This document shows, piece by piece, positions 24,116-31,558 of a stretch of 31,558 bases of DNA (position 1 is its first letter; each line of letters starts with the position of its first letter). The position numbers and the translations under genes were made by a program. Origin of the DNA: Halanaerobium sp. Its GTDB lineage: Bacteria; Bacillota; Halanaerobiia; Halanaerobiales; Halanaerobiaceae. The notes under the pieces were generated by a model. It did not search any database, was not told the DNA's origin, and saw only the letters and a program-made list of their open reading frames with translations. The stretch lies in contig QBLP01000015.1 in NCBI GenBank assembly GCA_003070825.1, forward strand, positions 1 through 31,558. The letters run 5' to 3'.

Positions 24116-25510
24116 TTATTTTCCCAGACAAAATTCATTAAATATTCTATCTAAAATGTCATCTGCGACTGTTTCTCCTGTTATCTTTCCAAGTCCATCA
24201 AGGCAGTCTTTTAAATCAATAGTTAAAAAATCATAAGGCATATTTGTTTCATGTGAAACAATTACCCGTTCAATTGCTTCTTCAGCCTTAACTAGAGCAT
24301 CACGATGTCTGCTCTGAGTGACTACTGTTTCAGCATCTGTATCAATTTCCTCATCCAAAATTTCAGCTAAAATATCATCTTTTAGTTCATTTAATCCTTC
24401 TTCTTCTAAAAGTGATATCCAGAGAACACTGTGCTCAGCAAACTCATTTTCAATCTTTTGTTTTTCAATCTTTGCCGGTAGATCAGTCTTGTTTACTATT
24501 ACTATCAGAGGCTTATCTTTAATTAATTTATAAATTTCTCTATCTTCTGCTGTAATTCCCTGATTTATATCAAGCATAAAGAGCACCAGATCTGCTTTTT
24601 CGGCTGATTTTCTGGTGCGTTCAACTCCAATTTTTTCTACAGCATCTCTTGTTTCTCTAATCCCAGCTGTATCAATAATTTTTAGTGGGATCCCCTGCAG
24701 ATTAATATATTCTTCAATAACATCCCTGGTTGTTCCGGGAATATCTGTTACAATTGCCCTTTTTTCTTCTAAAAAATAATTTAAAAGGCTTGATTTACCT
24801 ACATTTGGCTTACCAACAATTACAGTTTTCAAACCTTCTTTATAGATCTTACCCTGTTTACTACTTTTTAATAATTTTTCTATCTCTTCTTTTAAATAAT
24901 TAAATTTATCACCCAGCTCAGCCGGAGAAAATCCTTCAATTTCATCTTCTGGATAATCAATAGCAGCTTCCAGATGAGCAAGTATTTCTACAGCCTCTTC
25001 TTTAATTTGATCAACCTTTTTAGAAAGTTTCCCGTTCAGCTGGTCAACAGCCAGATCCAGACTTTTTTCCGTTTTAGAATTAATAACTTCGATAATAGCT
25101 TCTGCCTGAGCCAGGTCAATTCTGCCGTTCAGAAAAGCTCTCTGCGAAAACTCTCCCGGTTCAGCCAGCCTGGCTCCGTGTTTTAAAGTTAAGTCCAGCA
25201 CTGCTCTCAGGGGGGTCATCCCTCCGTGACAGTCAAATTCGAGTACATTTTCTCCGGTAAATGAGTGGGGAGCCCGCATCATCACTGCAACCACCTCATC
25301 AATTATTTTCTCAGTCTCCGGATCTTTGATATGTCCATAGTGAGCAGTATAAGTATCCTGCTCAGAAATCTTTTTCTCTTTTTTGATAGAGTTAAAAATC
25401 TTATCTCCAATTTGATAAGCCCGGGGTCCACTAATTCTAATTTTACCGGTCCCTCCTGTGCCAAATGGAGTTGCAATTGCTGCAATAGTATCTTCTTTTA
25501 ATATATCCAA
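24116..25510 (-). CDS. mnmE: tRNA modification GTPase MnmE (TrmE)
   Basis: A 464-residue GTPase, partner of MnmG. The N-terminal tetrahydrofolate-binding domain has DTIAAIATPFGTGGTGKIRISGP. The G domain has GKPNVGKSSLLN (233-244), IPGTTRD, DTAGIRET and NKTD. The C-terminus is FNEFCLGK with the essential CxGK end. The start is TTG 25510 behind AGGAGGTGTTTAGAAA. A parS copy lies inside the gene (24245-24260, encoding VSHET). A 10-pair hairpin precedes the gene. Confidence 0.98.
   Translation of the reverse strand: MDILKEDTIAAIATPFGTGGTGKIRISGPRAYQIGDKIFNSIKKEKKISEQDTYTAHYGHIKDPETEKIIDEVVAVMMRAPHSFTGENVLEFDCHGGMTPLRAVLDLTLKHGARLAEPGEFSQRAFLNGRIDLAQAEAIIEVINSKTEKSLDLAVDQLNGKLSKKVDQIKEEAVEILAHLEAAIDYPEDEIEGFSPAELGDKFNYLKEEIEKLLKSSKQGKIYKEGLKTVIVGKPNVGKSSLLNYFLEEKRAIVTDIPGTTRDVIEEYINLQGIPLKIIDTAGIRETRDAVEKIGVERTRKSAEKADLVLFMLDINQGITAEDREIYKLIKDKPLIVIVNKTDLPAKIEKQKIENEFAEHSVLWISLLEEEGLNELKDDILAEILDEEIDTDAETVVTQSRHRDALVKAEEAIERVIVSHETNMPYDFLTIDLKDCLDGLGKITGETVADDILDRIFNEFCLGK
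24245..24260. promoter_or_regulatory. parS site inside mnmE
   Basis: TGTTTCATGTGAAACA is the exact reverse complement of the parS copy at 18889-18904 and one base from the consensus. Its position inside a coding sequence is usual for parS. Confidence 0.85.
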
Positions 25511-25533
25511 TTTCTAAACACCTCCTAAAAGAT

Positions 25534-25562
25534 AACCCAGCAGAGAAAATCCCTGCTGGGTT
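25534..25562 (-). terminator. Hairpin terminator or attenuator between jag and mnmE
   Basis: AACCCAGCAG (25534-25543) and CTGCTGGGTT (25553-25562) form a perfect ten-pair stem with a nine-base loop. The minus-strand tail is ATCTTTTAGG, a weak T-run, so partial termination before mnmE is likely. Confidence 0.6.
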
Positions 25563-25649
25563 AATGATAAAAGCCATCTGCTTCTTTTATTTTCTGTTTA
25601 TTAACTGCTGCACCAAAGTAATACAGCACTTTATTTAGATTAGATAATT

Positions 25650-26285
25650 TTATTTATCTAATGGTTCTATCATAACTTTACGGTAGGGTTCTTTTCCCTC
25701 ACTGTATGATTTAACATTTTTATTTTCTTTGAGTGCTATATGAATAATCCTTCTTTCATGTGGCGGCATCGGCTCTAAAACAACTTTTCTCTTTTTTCTT
25801 TCTGCTTTTGCTGCCAGTCTTTCTGCCAGTCTTTCTAAAGTTTGCTGGCGGCGATCACGATAACCTTCAGCATCAAGTAGAACTCTAAAATATTCTTCCA
25901 GCTCTTTATTAATATAGATAGAAGTTAAATACTGCATTGCATCAAGAGTTTCTCCCCGATGACCAATAACCAGACCCAGTTCTTTTTCTCCTGTTAGGTT
26001 GTAAACTACCTGTTCAGCATCACTTTTTTCTTCCATGATTTCTACACCAACATTAATATTGGCTTTTTCTAAAAGGCTTTCCAAAAACTCTTTGCCCTTT
26101 TTGACAGGATCGAAAACTTCTTTTACTTCTACAACAGCATCTTTAGTTCCGATTAATCCAAGTAATCCTTTACTACCTTCATCTATAACATTAATTTCAG
26201 CATCTTCTCTTGTAATTCCTAATTTATTCAGAGCTTTTTCTACAGCTTTTTCTACATTTTTAGCTTCTACTTTTATGCTTTTCAT
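25650..26285 (-). CDS. khpB: RNA-binding protein KhpB/Jag (Jag_N, KH and R3H domains)
   Basis: A 211-residue protein. The Jag N-terminal domain (MKSIKVEAKNVEKAVEKALNKLGI, with GLLGLIGTKDAVVEV) comes first, then a KH domain with the loop GHRGETLDAMQYLTSIYINK (about 104-123), and an R3H domain (EPMPPHERRIIHIALKENKNVKSYSEGKEP, about 171-200). KhpB proteins bind RNA and affect cell elongation and septation. ATG 26285 lies two bases after the yidC stop, so the pair is co-translated, as in most Firmicutes. Confidence 0.95.
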   Translation of the reverse strand: MKSIKVEAKNVEKAVEKALNKLGITREDAEINVIDEGSKGLLGLIGTKDAVVEVKEVFDPVKKGKEFLESLLEKANINVGVEIMEEKSDAEQVVYNLTGEKELGLVIGHRGETLDAMQYLTSIYINKELEEYFRVLLDAEGYRDRRQQTLERLAERLAAKAERKKRKVVLEPMPPHERRIIHIALKENKNVKSYSEGKEPYRKVMIEPLDK

Positions 26286-26287
26286 TT

Positions 26288-26938
26288 TTATTCTGCATCC
26301 CCCTTGATTCTGCTAGGTTCTTTGGATAGAAAATACTGCTGACCTACAGTAAATAGGGTTGATGTAAACCAGTATAATAAGACTCCAGCAGGTAATGAGA
26401 AACCAATAAATACTATAAAGAGAGGCATCATGTACATCATCTTATTACTTTTGCCTTCTCCTCCAGAAATTTTCTGAGTCATATATGTCTGTCCCAGCAT
26501 AACAAGTGCATTTAAAAGCACAATTGCAATATCCGGCTCAGCCAGTGATCCATTAGTAATTGTTCCAATCCATAAAAATGCTTCATTTGCCATTTTGTCA
26601 CCTAAAGCAAAAATAGTTCTGTATAAAGGAATCAAAATTGCCATCTGAACAATCATCGGCAGACAACCTGCAGCTGGATTAACACCGTGTTCTTGATAAA
26701 GTTCCATCATTGCTTCCTGCTGCTTTTCCTTATCATCTTTATATTCTTCCTGAATTTTTTTCATTTCAGGCTGTATTTCCTGCATCTCTCTCATTGAGCG
26801 CGTCTGTTTAGCTGTTAAAGGATAAAGTACCAGCTTAATCAACAGAGTGAAAATAATAATTGCCAGACCATAATTACCAACAATATTGTAAATAAAATCT
26901 AAAGCGTATGCCATTCCATTAATTAACCAATCAAACAT
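26288..26938 (-). CDS. yidC: Membrane protein insertase YidC (SpoIIIJ/Oxa1 type)
   Basis: A 216-residue Oxa1/YidC insertase of the short form, without the large periplasmic domain and without a lipoprotein cysteine. It has GLAIIIFTLLIKLVLYPLTAKQTRSMREMQEIQPEMKKIQEEY (about 24-66), with a positive residue (Lys) in the first helix where many relatives have the groove Arg. VNPAAGCLPMIVQMAILIPLYRTI (about 86-109) and two more helices near 175-205 follow. It inserts membrane proteins in the inner membrane. It lies between yidD and jag, the standard order. Confidence 0.96.
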   Translation of the reverse strand: MFDWLINGMAYALDFIYNIVGNYGLAIIIFTLLIKLVLYPLTAKQTRSMREMQEIQPEMKKIQEEYKDDKEKQQEAMMELYQEHGVNPAAGCLPMIVQMAILIPLYRTIFALGDKMANEAFLWIGTITNGSLAEPDIAIVLLNALVMLGQTYMTQKISGGEGKSNKMMYMMPLFIVFIGFSLPAGVLLYWFTSTLFTVGQQYFLSKEPSRIKGDAE

Positions 26939-26952
26939 TTAATAAATTCCTC

Positions 26953-27162
26953 CTATTCTACCGGATCATATCCCCCAGGATTGAAAGGATGACAGCGCAA
27001 AATTCGCTTTAATCCCATCCAACCTCCTTTTAAAGCTCCGTATTTTTGAATTGCCTGTTTTGTGTATTCTGAACAAGTAGGACGAAAACGACAGCTTTTG
27101 GGAGTCCAGGGTGAAATAATCTTCTGATAGATTTTAATAAAAAACAAAAATAATTTTTTCAT
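26953..27162 (-). CDS. yidD: Membrane protein insertion efficiency factor YidD
   Basis: A 69-residue protein with IYQKIISPWTPKSCRFRPTCSEYTKQAI and GLKRILRCHPFNPGGYDPV, the diagnostic YidD (DUF37) pattern with C23, C30 and C56. The amphipathic N-terminus sits at the membrane near YidC. ATG 27162 follows AAGGTGGTAAA. Normally yidD follows rnpA directly; here a 97-base gap separates it from the rnpA remnant. Confidence 0.95.
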   Translation of the reverse strand: MKKLFLFFIKIYQKIISPWTPKSCRFRPTCSEYTKQAIQKYGALKGGWMGLKRILRCHPFNPGGYDPVE

Positions 27163-27259
27163 TTTACCACCTTATATAACCAGTTTCATAATCATTTTGT
27201 TACTAATAATTATGTAGAATTAGATAAATAAAATTAATAAGCTCCAATTTCTATGTAAT

Positions 27260-27466
27260 TCAAATTATATTCATCTTTTGATACAACTTTTTTACATCTC
27301 TTTTTAAACGATGATAATCAAGATTAACAACTGGTTTACGGGCAATAAAAATTATATCATAACCTTTAAATTCTTTTTCTCTTTCAACTTCTCTAATAAT
27401 CTCTCTCAATCTTCTTTTCAGTCTGTTTCTGACAACAGCATTACCAATTTTTTTGCTGACTGATAA
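27260..27466 (-). pseudogene. rnpA: Ribonuclease P protein component (rnpA), 5' part missing
   Basis: The remnant encodes 68 residues: LSVSKKIGNAVVRNRLKRRL with the RNA-binding SVSKKxGxAVxRNRxKR signature, then FKGYDIIFIARKPVVNLDYHRLKRDVKKLYQ and a stop at 27260. RnpA is normally about 110-120 residues, so about 45 N-terminal residues, including the first RNA-binding strand, are gone. The frame upstream reaches TAA within five codons and there is no usable start. A consensus promoter lies directly at the break. rpmH, which normally precedes rnpA, is also absent. The product would be non-functional; RnpA is essential in well-studied bacteria, so an intact copy is expected elsewhere, or the break is an assembly artefact. 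Confidence 0.9.
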
Positions 27467-27495
27467 ATTATATGCTATTTAGGCAGTAGAGTCAA
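27467..27495 (-). promoter_or_regulatory. Strong sigma-A promoter, probably that of the lost rpmH
   Basis: On the minus strand TTGACT (27495-27490), a 17-base spacer and TATAAT (27472-27467). It is a near-consensus promoter in the position expected for rpmH-rnpA, but it now runs into the middle of rnpA with no leader or start codon. Confidence 0.85.
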
Positions 27496-27499
27496 GAAG

Positions 27500-27953
27500 T
27501 TTTAGGTTTATCCACAAGATAAATTTTTCAAGGGTTTGTTGATAATTTGTTGATAATCTGTTATTATTAATATGGTTATTTAGGATTATATTTTATTAAT
27601 TCCTGAGCTAATAGTTAAGATGATATTAACAATCTGTTTATAAAATAATCAACAAAACTATAAATTCTAGTCAAATACAGCAAGTTATCCACAATTTCTT
27701 AATTATTTATCCACAAACTGTTAATAACAATCATTCTTTGTGGATATCTTTTCTCTTTTTATTAACAAATTTTTATTTAATTTTTTGATTTAAAAAGTGA
27801 TTTTACTGCTTTAACAGTAAAGTTTAATTTCATTATTCTGTGGATAACATCTAATCTTGTCCACAATTTTGTGGATAAACCCTTATTTATCCCCTGTGAT
27901 TGGGGATAACTTTAACTTAAGTACAATTTTTTTAGAATTACAGGAGGTATTTT
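27500..27953. other. oriC, upstream part (DnaA box cluster before dnaA)
   Basis: This 450-base AT-rich gap without genes holds many DnaA boxes. Perfect TTATCCACA copies lie at 27508-27516, 27685-27693 and 27707-27715 (+), and at 27839-27847 and 27870-27878 (-). One-mismatch copies lie at 27739-27747 (-) and 27857-27865 (+). GTTGATAAT repeats lie near 27539-27560, and a TTATCCCC/GGGGATAA inverted pair lies at 27887-27909. This corresponds to the incAB part of B. subtilis-type origins and also covers the dnaA promoter region. Confidence 0.9.
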
Positions 27954-29366
27954 ATGTCTTTCTCGCAAAAAGAACTAGATCACATCTGGAAAAAAACTTT
28001 AGAAAATATTAAAGAAAAAATTACAAATCCCAGTTTTAATACCTGGTTTTCAGAAACTAAGGCAGTTATGACTACTGCAGAAAATCAGCTAGTACTGCAG
28101 GTACCAAATAATTTTATCCAGGAATGGATAGAAAGTCAGTATACTGACTTAATAGAAGAAATCCTTGAAGATTTAACTGGTAATCAGTGGACTTTACTTT
28201 TATTAACTCCAAAAGAAGTAAAAAAATTTAAAGAAAATAAGGAAAATAATAAAGATAAAGCTGAAGAAAAAACTAAGGAAGTTGAAATAGTTGAAGAAAA
28301 TATTGAAGAAGAAAGTATAGAATCAGAATTAAAGCAAAATGGCTTTAACCCAAAATATACATTTGATACTTTTGTAGTCGGTAACAGTAACCGCTTTGCT
28401 CATGCAGCATCTCTTGCCGTTGCCGAAGCTCCAGCAAAGGCATATAATCCTCTTTTTATTTATGGTGATGTGGGACTTGGAAAAACTCACCTGATGCAGG
28501 CTATTGCTCATTTTATTTTAAAAAATAATCCTGATTATAAAGTTGTTTATGTTTCCTCGGAAACCTTTACCAATGAACTCATTAACTCTATCAAGGATGA
28601 TTCTACTGTTGATTTTAGAGATAAATACCGCAATATTGATATTCTACTGGTTGATGATATTCAGTTTCTGGCCGGCAAAGAAAGAACACAGGAAGAATTT
28701 TTCCATACCTTTAATACATTACATGAATCAAATCGCCAGTTAATTATATCAAGTGATCGCCCCCCAAAAGAAATTCCTACTTTAGAAGAAAGGCTCCGTT
28801 CCCGCTTTGAATGGGGTTTAATTACTGATATTCAGAAACCTGATTTAGAAACCAGAATTGCTATTTTGAGAAAAAAAGCAGATATAGAGAATCTAACTAT
28901 TCCAAATGAAGTAGTTATTTATATTGCCAATAAAATTCAATCTAATATTAGGGAATTAGAAGGGGCTCTGGTTAAGGTAATTGCCTATTCATCCCTTGTT
29001 GACAGGGAAATTGATGTCGATCTGGCAAGAGAAGCTTTAAAAGATCTGGTTAATAAAAAGAAAAATGAATCAATAGAAGTTAATATTGAAAGGATCAAAA
29101 AAATTATAACTGATGATTATAATTTAAAAATGGAAGATATGGAATCCAAAAAAAGAACTCAAAATATAGCTTTTCCCCGTCAGATAGCTATGTATTTGAG
29201 TCGAGAATTAACTGATTTTTCTCTACCTCATATTGGTAATGAATTTGGCGGCCGTGATCATACAACTGTAATCCATGCTCACAATAAAATTAAAGAAAAA
29301 ATAGAAAATGAAGATGATTTTAATAATAAAATTGAAAGATTAATTGACACAATTAAGCACGGTTAA
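27954..29366 (+). CDS. dnaA: Chromosomal replication initiator protein DnaA
   Basis: A 470-residue initiator. Domain I (residues 1-80, IWKKTLENIKEKITNPSFNTWF) recruits helicase. A charged, Lys/Glu-rich domain II linker (about 88-130) follows, then the AAA+ domain III with Walker A GDVGLGKTH (171-179), Walker B ILLVDDIQF and the LRSRFEWG sensor region. Domain IV has the DnaA-box reading signature GGRDHTTVIHAHNKI near the end. ATG 27954 follows ACAGGAGGTATTTT. It is flanked by DnaA boxes on both sides, so autoregulation is likely. Confidence 0.99.
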   Translation: MSFSQKELDHIWKKTLENIKEKITNPSFNTWFSETKAVMTTAENQLVLQVPNNFIQEWIESQYTDLIEEILEDLTGNQWTLLLLTPKEVKKFKENKENNKDKAEEKTKEVEIVEENIEEESIESELKQNGFNPKYTFDTFVVGNSNRFAHAASLAVAEAPAKAYNPLFIYGDVGLGKTHLMQAIAHFILKNNPDYKVVYVSSETFTNELINSIKDDSTVDFRDKYRNIDILLVDDIQFLAGKERTQEEFFHTFNTLHESNRQLIISSDRPPKEIPTLEERLRSRFEWGLITDIQKPDLETRIAILRKKADIENLTIPNEVVIYIANKIQSNIRELEGALVKVIAYSSLVDREIDVDLAREALKDLVNKKKNESIEVNIERIKKIITDDYNLKMEDMESKKRTQNIAFPRQIAMYLSRELTDFSLPHIGNEFGGRDHTTVIHAHNKIKEKIENEDDFNNKIERLIDTIKHG

Positions 29367-29399
29367 AGCTTTCTTTGCTGTTAATTTTTTAATACTTAG

Positions 29400-29640
29400 C
29401 TCCACATTTTATCTATTAACATTTTCTGTGGATAATTATTAAGGTGCCTGTTGATAGATTGTTGATAATTCTTAACTGTTAGTATGTGGATAACTCTTGT
29501 CCTATCGACTAACAACTTATCTACAGTAGAAATCAGGCTCTCAATAGTACTTAAGGGCTTATCCACATATTCACAGCCCCTACTACTATTACTACTAGTT
29601 TTATTAATAAATTAACCATTATTATATATTTTCGTTTTTG
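29400..29640. other. oriC, dnaA-dnaN part (DnaA boxes, DnaA-trio and unwinding region)
   Basis: The gap holds perfect boxes at 29427-29435 (-), 29485-29493 (-) and 29559-29567 (+), and a near match TTATCTACA at 29517-29525. A second box-like TATTCACAG and a GCCCC block directly follow the last box. Next come a DnaA-trio tract (29581-29598) and a very AT-rich stretch (29599-29635). This is the layout of the B. subtilis unwinding site. Confidence 0.88.
29581..29598 (+). other. DnaA-trio element
   Basis: TACTACTATTACTACTAG is six trinucleotides of the TAC/TAT/TAG type, 13 bases after a perfect DnaA box and a short GC block and just before the AT-rich tract. It matches the single-strand DnaA-binding element defined in B. 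subtilis. Confidence 0.8.
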
Positions 29641-29670
29641 TTAATAACTTTTAATCAGGAGGGATATACT

Positions 29671-30780
29671 TTGAAATTTTCAATCAATCAAAAAGATTTA
29701 TATAATGCTCTGAACATAGTTAGAAGAGCTGTCGCTAAAAACCAAACATTACCTATTTTAACTGGTATCTTTTTAAAGCTGGAAAATAATAAATTAACTT
29801 TAAAATCAACTGATCTGGAGTTGGGAATCAAATATGATTTAAAAGTAGAGGCAGAAATTGACGGATCAATTGTACTGCCAGCTACTCAATTTTTAAATAT
29901 TATTCGGGAACTGCCAAACGAAGAAGTAAAGATAGAATTAAATAAGGATAAATGGCAGCTGCAGATTAAATGTCTTAATTCTTTATTTAAAATAAATGGT
30001 TATGATCCAGATGAATTCCCTAATTTACCCCAGGTAGAGGAAAGTGCAAAATTCGAATTACCAGCTAATAAATTTAAGGAAATGATAAAAAAAGTAAGAA
30101 TTTCTACTTCAAAAGATGAAACTCAGCCTGCTTTAACCGGAGCTTTATTTGAAGTAGAATCTGAAAAGGTTAAAATGGTTTCTACAAATACATACCGTCT
30201 TTCATATATTGAAGCTCCCTTACAGACTTCAGTTAATGAAAAAATAGCTGTTATTATTCCCGGTACTACTCTTCAGGAATTAAATAATTTACTGGAAGAT
30301 GAGGGAAGTGTTGAGATAGAGGTTGACAGTAATTATGCTCGTTTTAATTTTGCTGGAATAGAGGTTATTTCCCGCTTAATCGAGGGTAAATTTCCAAATT
30401 ATGAGCTGGTTATTCCGGATGAATCAAACAGTAAATTTTCTGCAGATCTCTCACAACTTCATGGAGCTGTTAAAAGAGCATCATTAATTGCTAAACTTGA
30501 TGCAAATATTATTACTCTTGAGGCAGCTAATGGCTTAATGGAAATTAATTCAGCTGAGGGAAGTTCAGGCTATGCCCACGAAGAAGTTAAGATTGATCTA
30601 GAAGGTCCAGATCAAAAAATCAATATTGATGCTGGTTATTTCATTGATGTTTTAAAAGTATTGGATTCTGAAGAAATAAATATAGAAATGATAGGACCAT
30701 TAAATCCTCTTGTTGTAAATTCTCAAAAAGATGGGGATAAGTTTATTTATCTAATTATGCCAGTTCGGTCACAATCGTAA
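29671..30780 (+). CDS. dnaN: DNA polymerase III beta sliding clamp
   Basis: A 369-residue clamp of normal length. It starts at TTG 29671, because AGGAGGG lies seven bases upstream; an upstream in-frame ATG at 29638 lies before this ribosome binding site and is rejected. Three clamp domains are visible: MKFSINQKDLYNALNIVRRAVAKNQTLPILTGI, then the ATQFLNIIRELP to KEMIKKVRISTSKDETQPALTGALFEV section, and a C-terminal domain ending DKFIYLIMPVRS, the family PMR end. It encircles DNA and tethers the polymerase. Confidence 0.98.
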   Translation: MKFSINQKDLYNALNIVRRAVAKNQTLPILTGIFLKLENNKLTLKSTDLELGIKYDLKVEAEIDGSIVLPATQFLNIIRELPNEEVKIELNKDKWQLQIKCLNSLFKINGYDPDEFPNLPQVEESAKFELPANKFKEMIKKVRISTSKDETQPALTGALFEVESEKVKMVSTNTYRLSYIEAPLQTSVNEKIAVIIPGTTLQELNNLLEDEGSVEIEVDSNYARFNFAGIEVISRLIEGKFPNYELVIPDESNSKFSADLSQLHGAVKRASLIAKLDANIITLEAANGLMEINSAEGSSGYAHEEVKIDLEGPDQKINIDAGYFIDVLKVLDSEEINIEMIGPLNPLVVNSQKDGDKFIYLIMPVRSQS

Positions 30781-30789
30781 TAAAATAAT

Positions 30790-30842
30790 AAAGTGTACTG
30801 CTCTGTTGATATGTGGATAGTTATTAACGGGGTACACTTTTT
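30790..30842 (+). terminator. Rho-independent terminator after dnaN
   Basis: AAAGTGTAC (30790-30798) and GTACACTTT (30832-30840) form a nine-pair stem followed by TTTTT. The loop is long (33 bases) and contains TGTGGATAG, one base off a DnaA box. Confidence 0.7.
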
Positions 30843-30865
30843 GTAAATTAGGAGGTAATAAATTA

Positions 30866-31084
30866 ATGGAAGAAGTAAAAATAAAAAGTGATACAATAAA
30901 TTTAGATCAATTTTTGAAATGGGCTAATATTGTAATGAGTGGTGGAGAAGCTAAACACCTAATTCAGGCAGGAGAAGTAGAGGTCAATGGAGAAATAGAA
31001 TTAAAGAGGGGTAAAACTTTAAAAGCTGGAGATATTGTTAAATTAACAGCTGAAGATAAAAAATATAAAGTAAGTCGGGGATAA
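30866..31084 (+). CDS. yaaA: S4-domain RNA-binding protein YaaA (RlbA-like)
   Basis: A 72-residue protein that is essentially one S4 domain: DTINLDQFLKWANIVMSGGEAKHLIQAGEVEVNGEIELKRGKTLKAGDIV. Standard small gene between dnaN and recF in Firmicutes, linked in B. subtilis to ribosome assembly. ATG 30866 follows TTAGGAGGTAATAAATTA. The recF start is three bases after its stop. Confidence 0.95.
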   Translation: MEEVKIKSDTINLDQFLKWANIVMSGGEAKHLIQAGEVEVNGEIELKRGKTLKAGDIVKLTAEDKKYKVSRG

Positions 31085-31087
31085 TTA

Positions 31088-31527
31088 ATGTATTTAGAAA
31101 GAGTTCTCTGCCGAAATTTTCGTAATTTTGAAGAGCTGATGATTGATTTAAATCCAAATTTAAATATATTTTTAGGTGCCAACGGTCAGGGAAAGACTAA
31201 TTTTCTGGAGTCAATTTATTTAATGGCCACAGCTAATTCGCATCGCAGCAGTATTACTTCGGAGATGATTAGCTGGGATCAGGAAAAAGCACTTGTTCAG
31301 TTGCTTTTAAGGCGCAGAGAAGGTAAAATAAAGTTAGCCATGCGTTTAGATAAAGGTGGACGTCAGGTTGAAATTAATGATAATCCTCTGGATAAAGTAA
31401 AAGAACTGTTGGGATATTTAAATGCAGTTTTATTTTCTCCTGAGGATTTAAAACTGGTTAAAGAGGGTCCTTCTCACCGAAGAGAATTTATTGATCTTGA
31501 AATTTCTCAGGTAAGCCGCTATTATAA
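31088..31527 (+). CDS. recF: DNA replication/repair protein RecF (5' part, cut by contig end)
   Basis: The first 146 codons of RecF, an SMC-like ATPase that loads RecA at gaps with RecO and RecR. MYLERVLCRNFRNFEELMIDLNPNLNIFLGANGQGKTNFLESIYL carries the Walker A GANGQGKTN (30-38). LNAVLFSPEDLKLVKEGPSHRREFIDLEI (about 112-140) is also family-typical. The rest of the roughly 360-residue protein lies beyond the adapter at 31528. It is tightly spaced after yaaA, probably co-transcribed. Confidence 0.97.
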
Positions 31528-31558
31528 CTGTCTCTTATACACATCTCCGAGCCCACGA
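31528..31558 (+). other. Nextera adapter at contig end (sequencing artefact)
   Basis: The last 31 bases are CTGTCTCTTATACACATCT followed by CCGAGCCCACGA, the Nextera read-through adapter. They are not genomic. Confidence 0.98.

Noticed and set aside
25637..25662. AT-only hairpin overlapping the jag stop codon (ATTAGATAA / TTATCTAAT)
   Set aside because: All A-T stem with no T-run; the stronger GC-rich hairpin at 25534-25562 is the better terminator candidate.
29638..29670. ATG at 29638 as the dnaN start, giving an 11-residue longer protein
   Set aside because: The ribosome binding site AGGAGGG lies after it and fits the TTG at 29671, which also gives the family-typical MKFSI start.
30812..30820. 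DnaA-box-like TGTGGATAG after dnaN as part of the origin
   Set aside because: One mismatch, isolated, and located in the loop of the dnaN terminator; a chance match is likely in this AT-rich sequence.
1..31558. CRISPR arrays, tRNA or rRNA genes, transposase genes, prophage or toxin-antitoxin pairs
   Set aside because: Looked for on both strands; no regular repeats, cloverleaf sequences or such proteins are visible in the window.

Overview
The window is a 31.5 kb stretch around a chromosomal replication origin of a low-GC, Gram-positive-type bacterium. Gene content, AT-rich coding and acidic proteins fit an anaerobic halophile of the Halanaerobiales (Halanaerobium-like). That placement is inferred from protein character, not from a marker-gene comparison. 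Both contig ends still carry Illumina Nextera transposase adapter sequence (1-19 and 31528-31558). The first and last genes are cut by the contig ends.

Layout. (1) 20-2244 is a damaged edge: a truncated AraC-type regulator, an N-terminally truncated Gfo/Idh/MocA oxidoreductase, and a uronate isomerase (uxaC) broken by an in-frame stop and a lost 3' half. (2) 2245-8188 is a hexuronate catabolism cluster: LacI regulator, AEC-family permease, a degenerate sugar-ABC ATPase-like protein, fructuronate reductase (uxuB) and mannonate dehydratase (uxuA). LacI-type operators precede uxaC and uxuA. (3) 8189-10752 is the rpsF-ssb-rpsR-DUF2232-rplI operon with a promoter and a candidate S6:S18-binding leader. 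(4) 10842-13475 holds a PAP2 phosphatase, a 161-bp foldable inverted repeat, ychF, a DUF951 protein and a TPR protein. (5) 13635-18118 is the glycine cleavage operon gcvT-gcvH-gcvPA-gcvPB under a single-aptamer glycine riboswitch with terminator. (6) 18169-27466 runs DUF554, parB, parA, noc, rsmG, mnmG, mnmE, jag, yidC, yidD and an rnpA remnant, all on the minus strand. (7) 27480-31527 is oriC with dnaA, dnaN, yaaA and the start of recF on the plus strand.

Almost every gene is transcribed away from the origin, so the left arm is minus and the right arm plus. The exception is the oxidoreductase fragment. The origin is bipartite as in Bacillus subtilis: DnaA boxes lie upstream of dnaA, and boxes plus a DnaA-trio and an AT-rich unwinding region lie between dnaA and dnaN. 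The chromosome-segregation genes come with visible cis sites: two 16-bp parS copies and two perfect Noc-binding palindromes.

The most surprising observation is at the rpmH-rnpA locus. A strong promoter (TTGACT-17-TATAAT) runs straight into the middle of rnpA, and both rpmH and the 5' part of rnpA are absent. With the two truncation points near the left end, this means either real genome erosion or assembly/amplification chimeras. Read-level checks are needed before biology is inferred.
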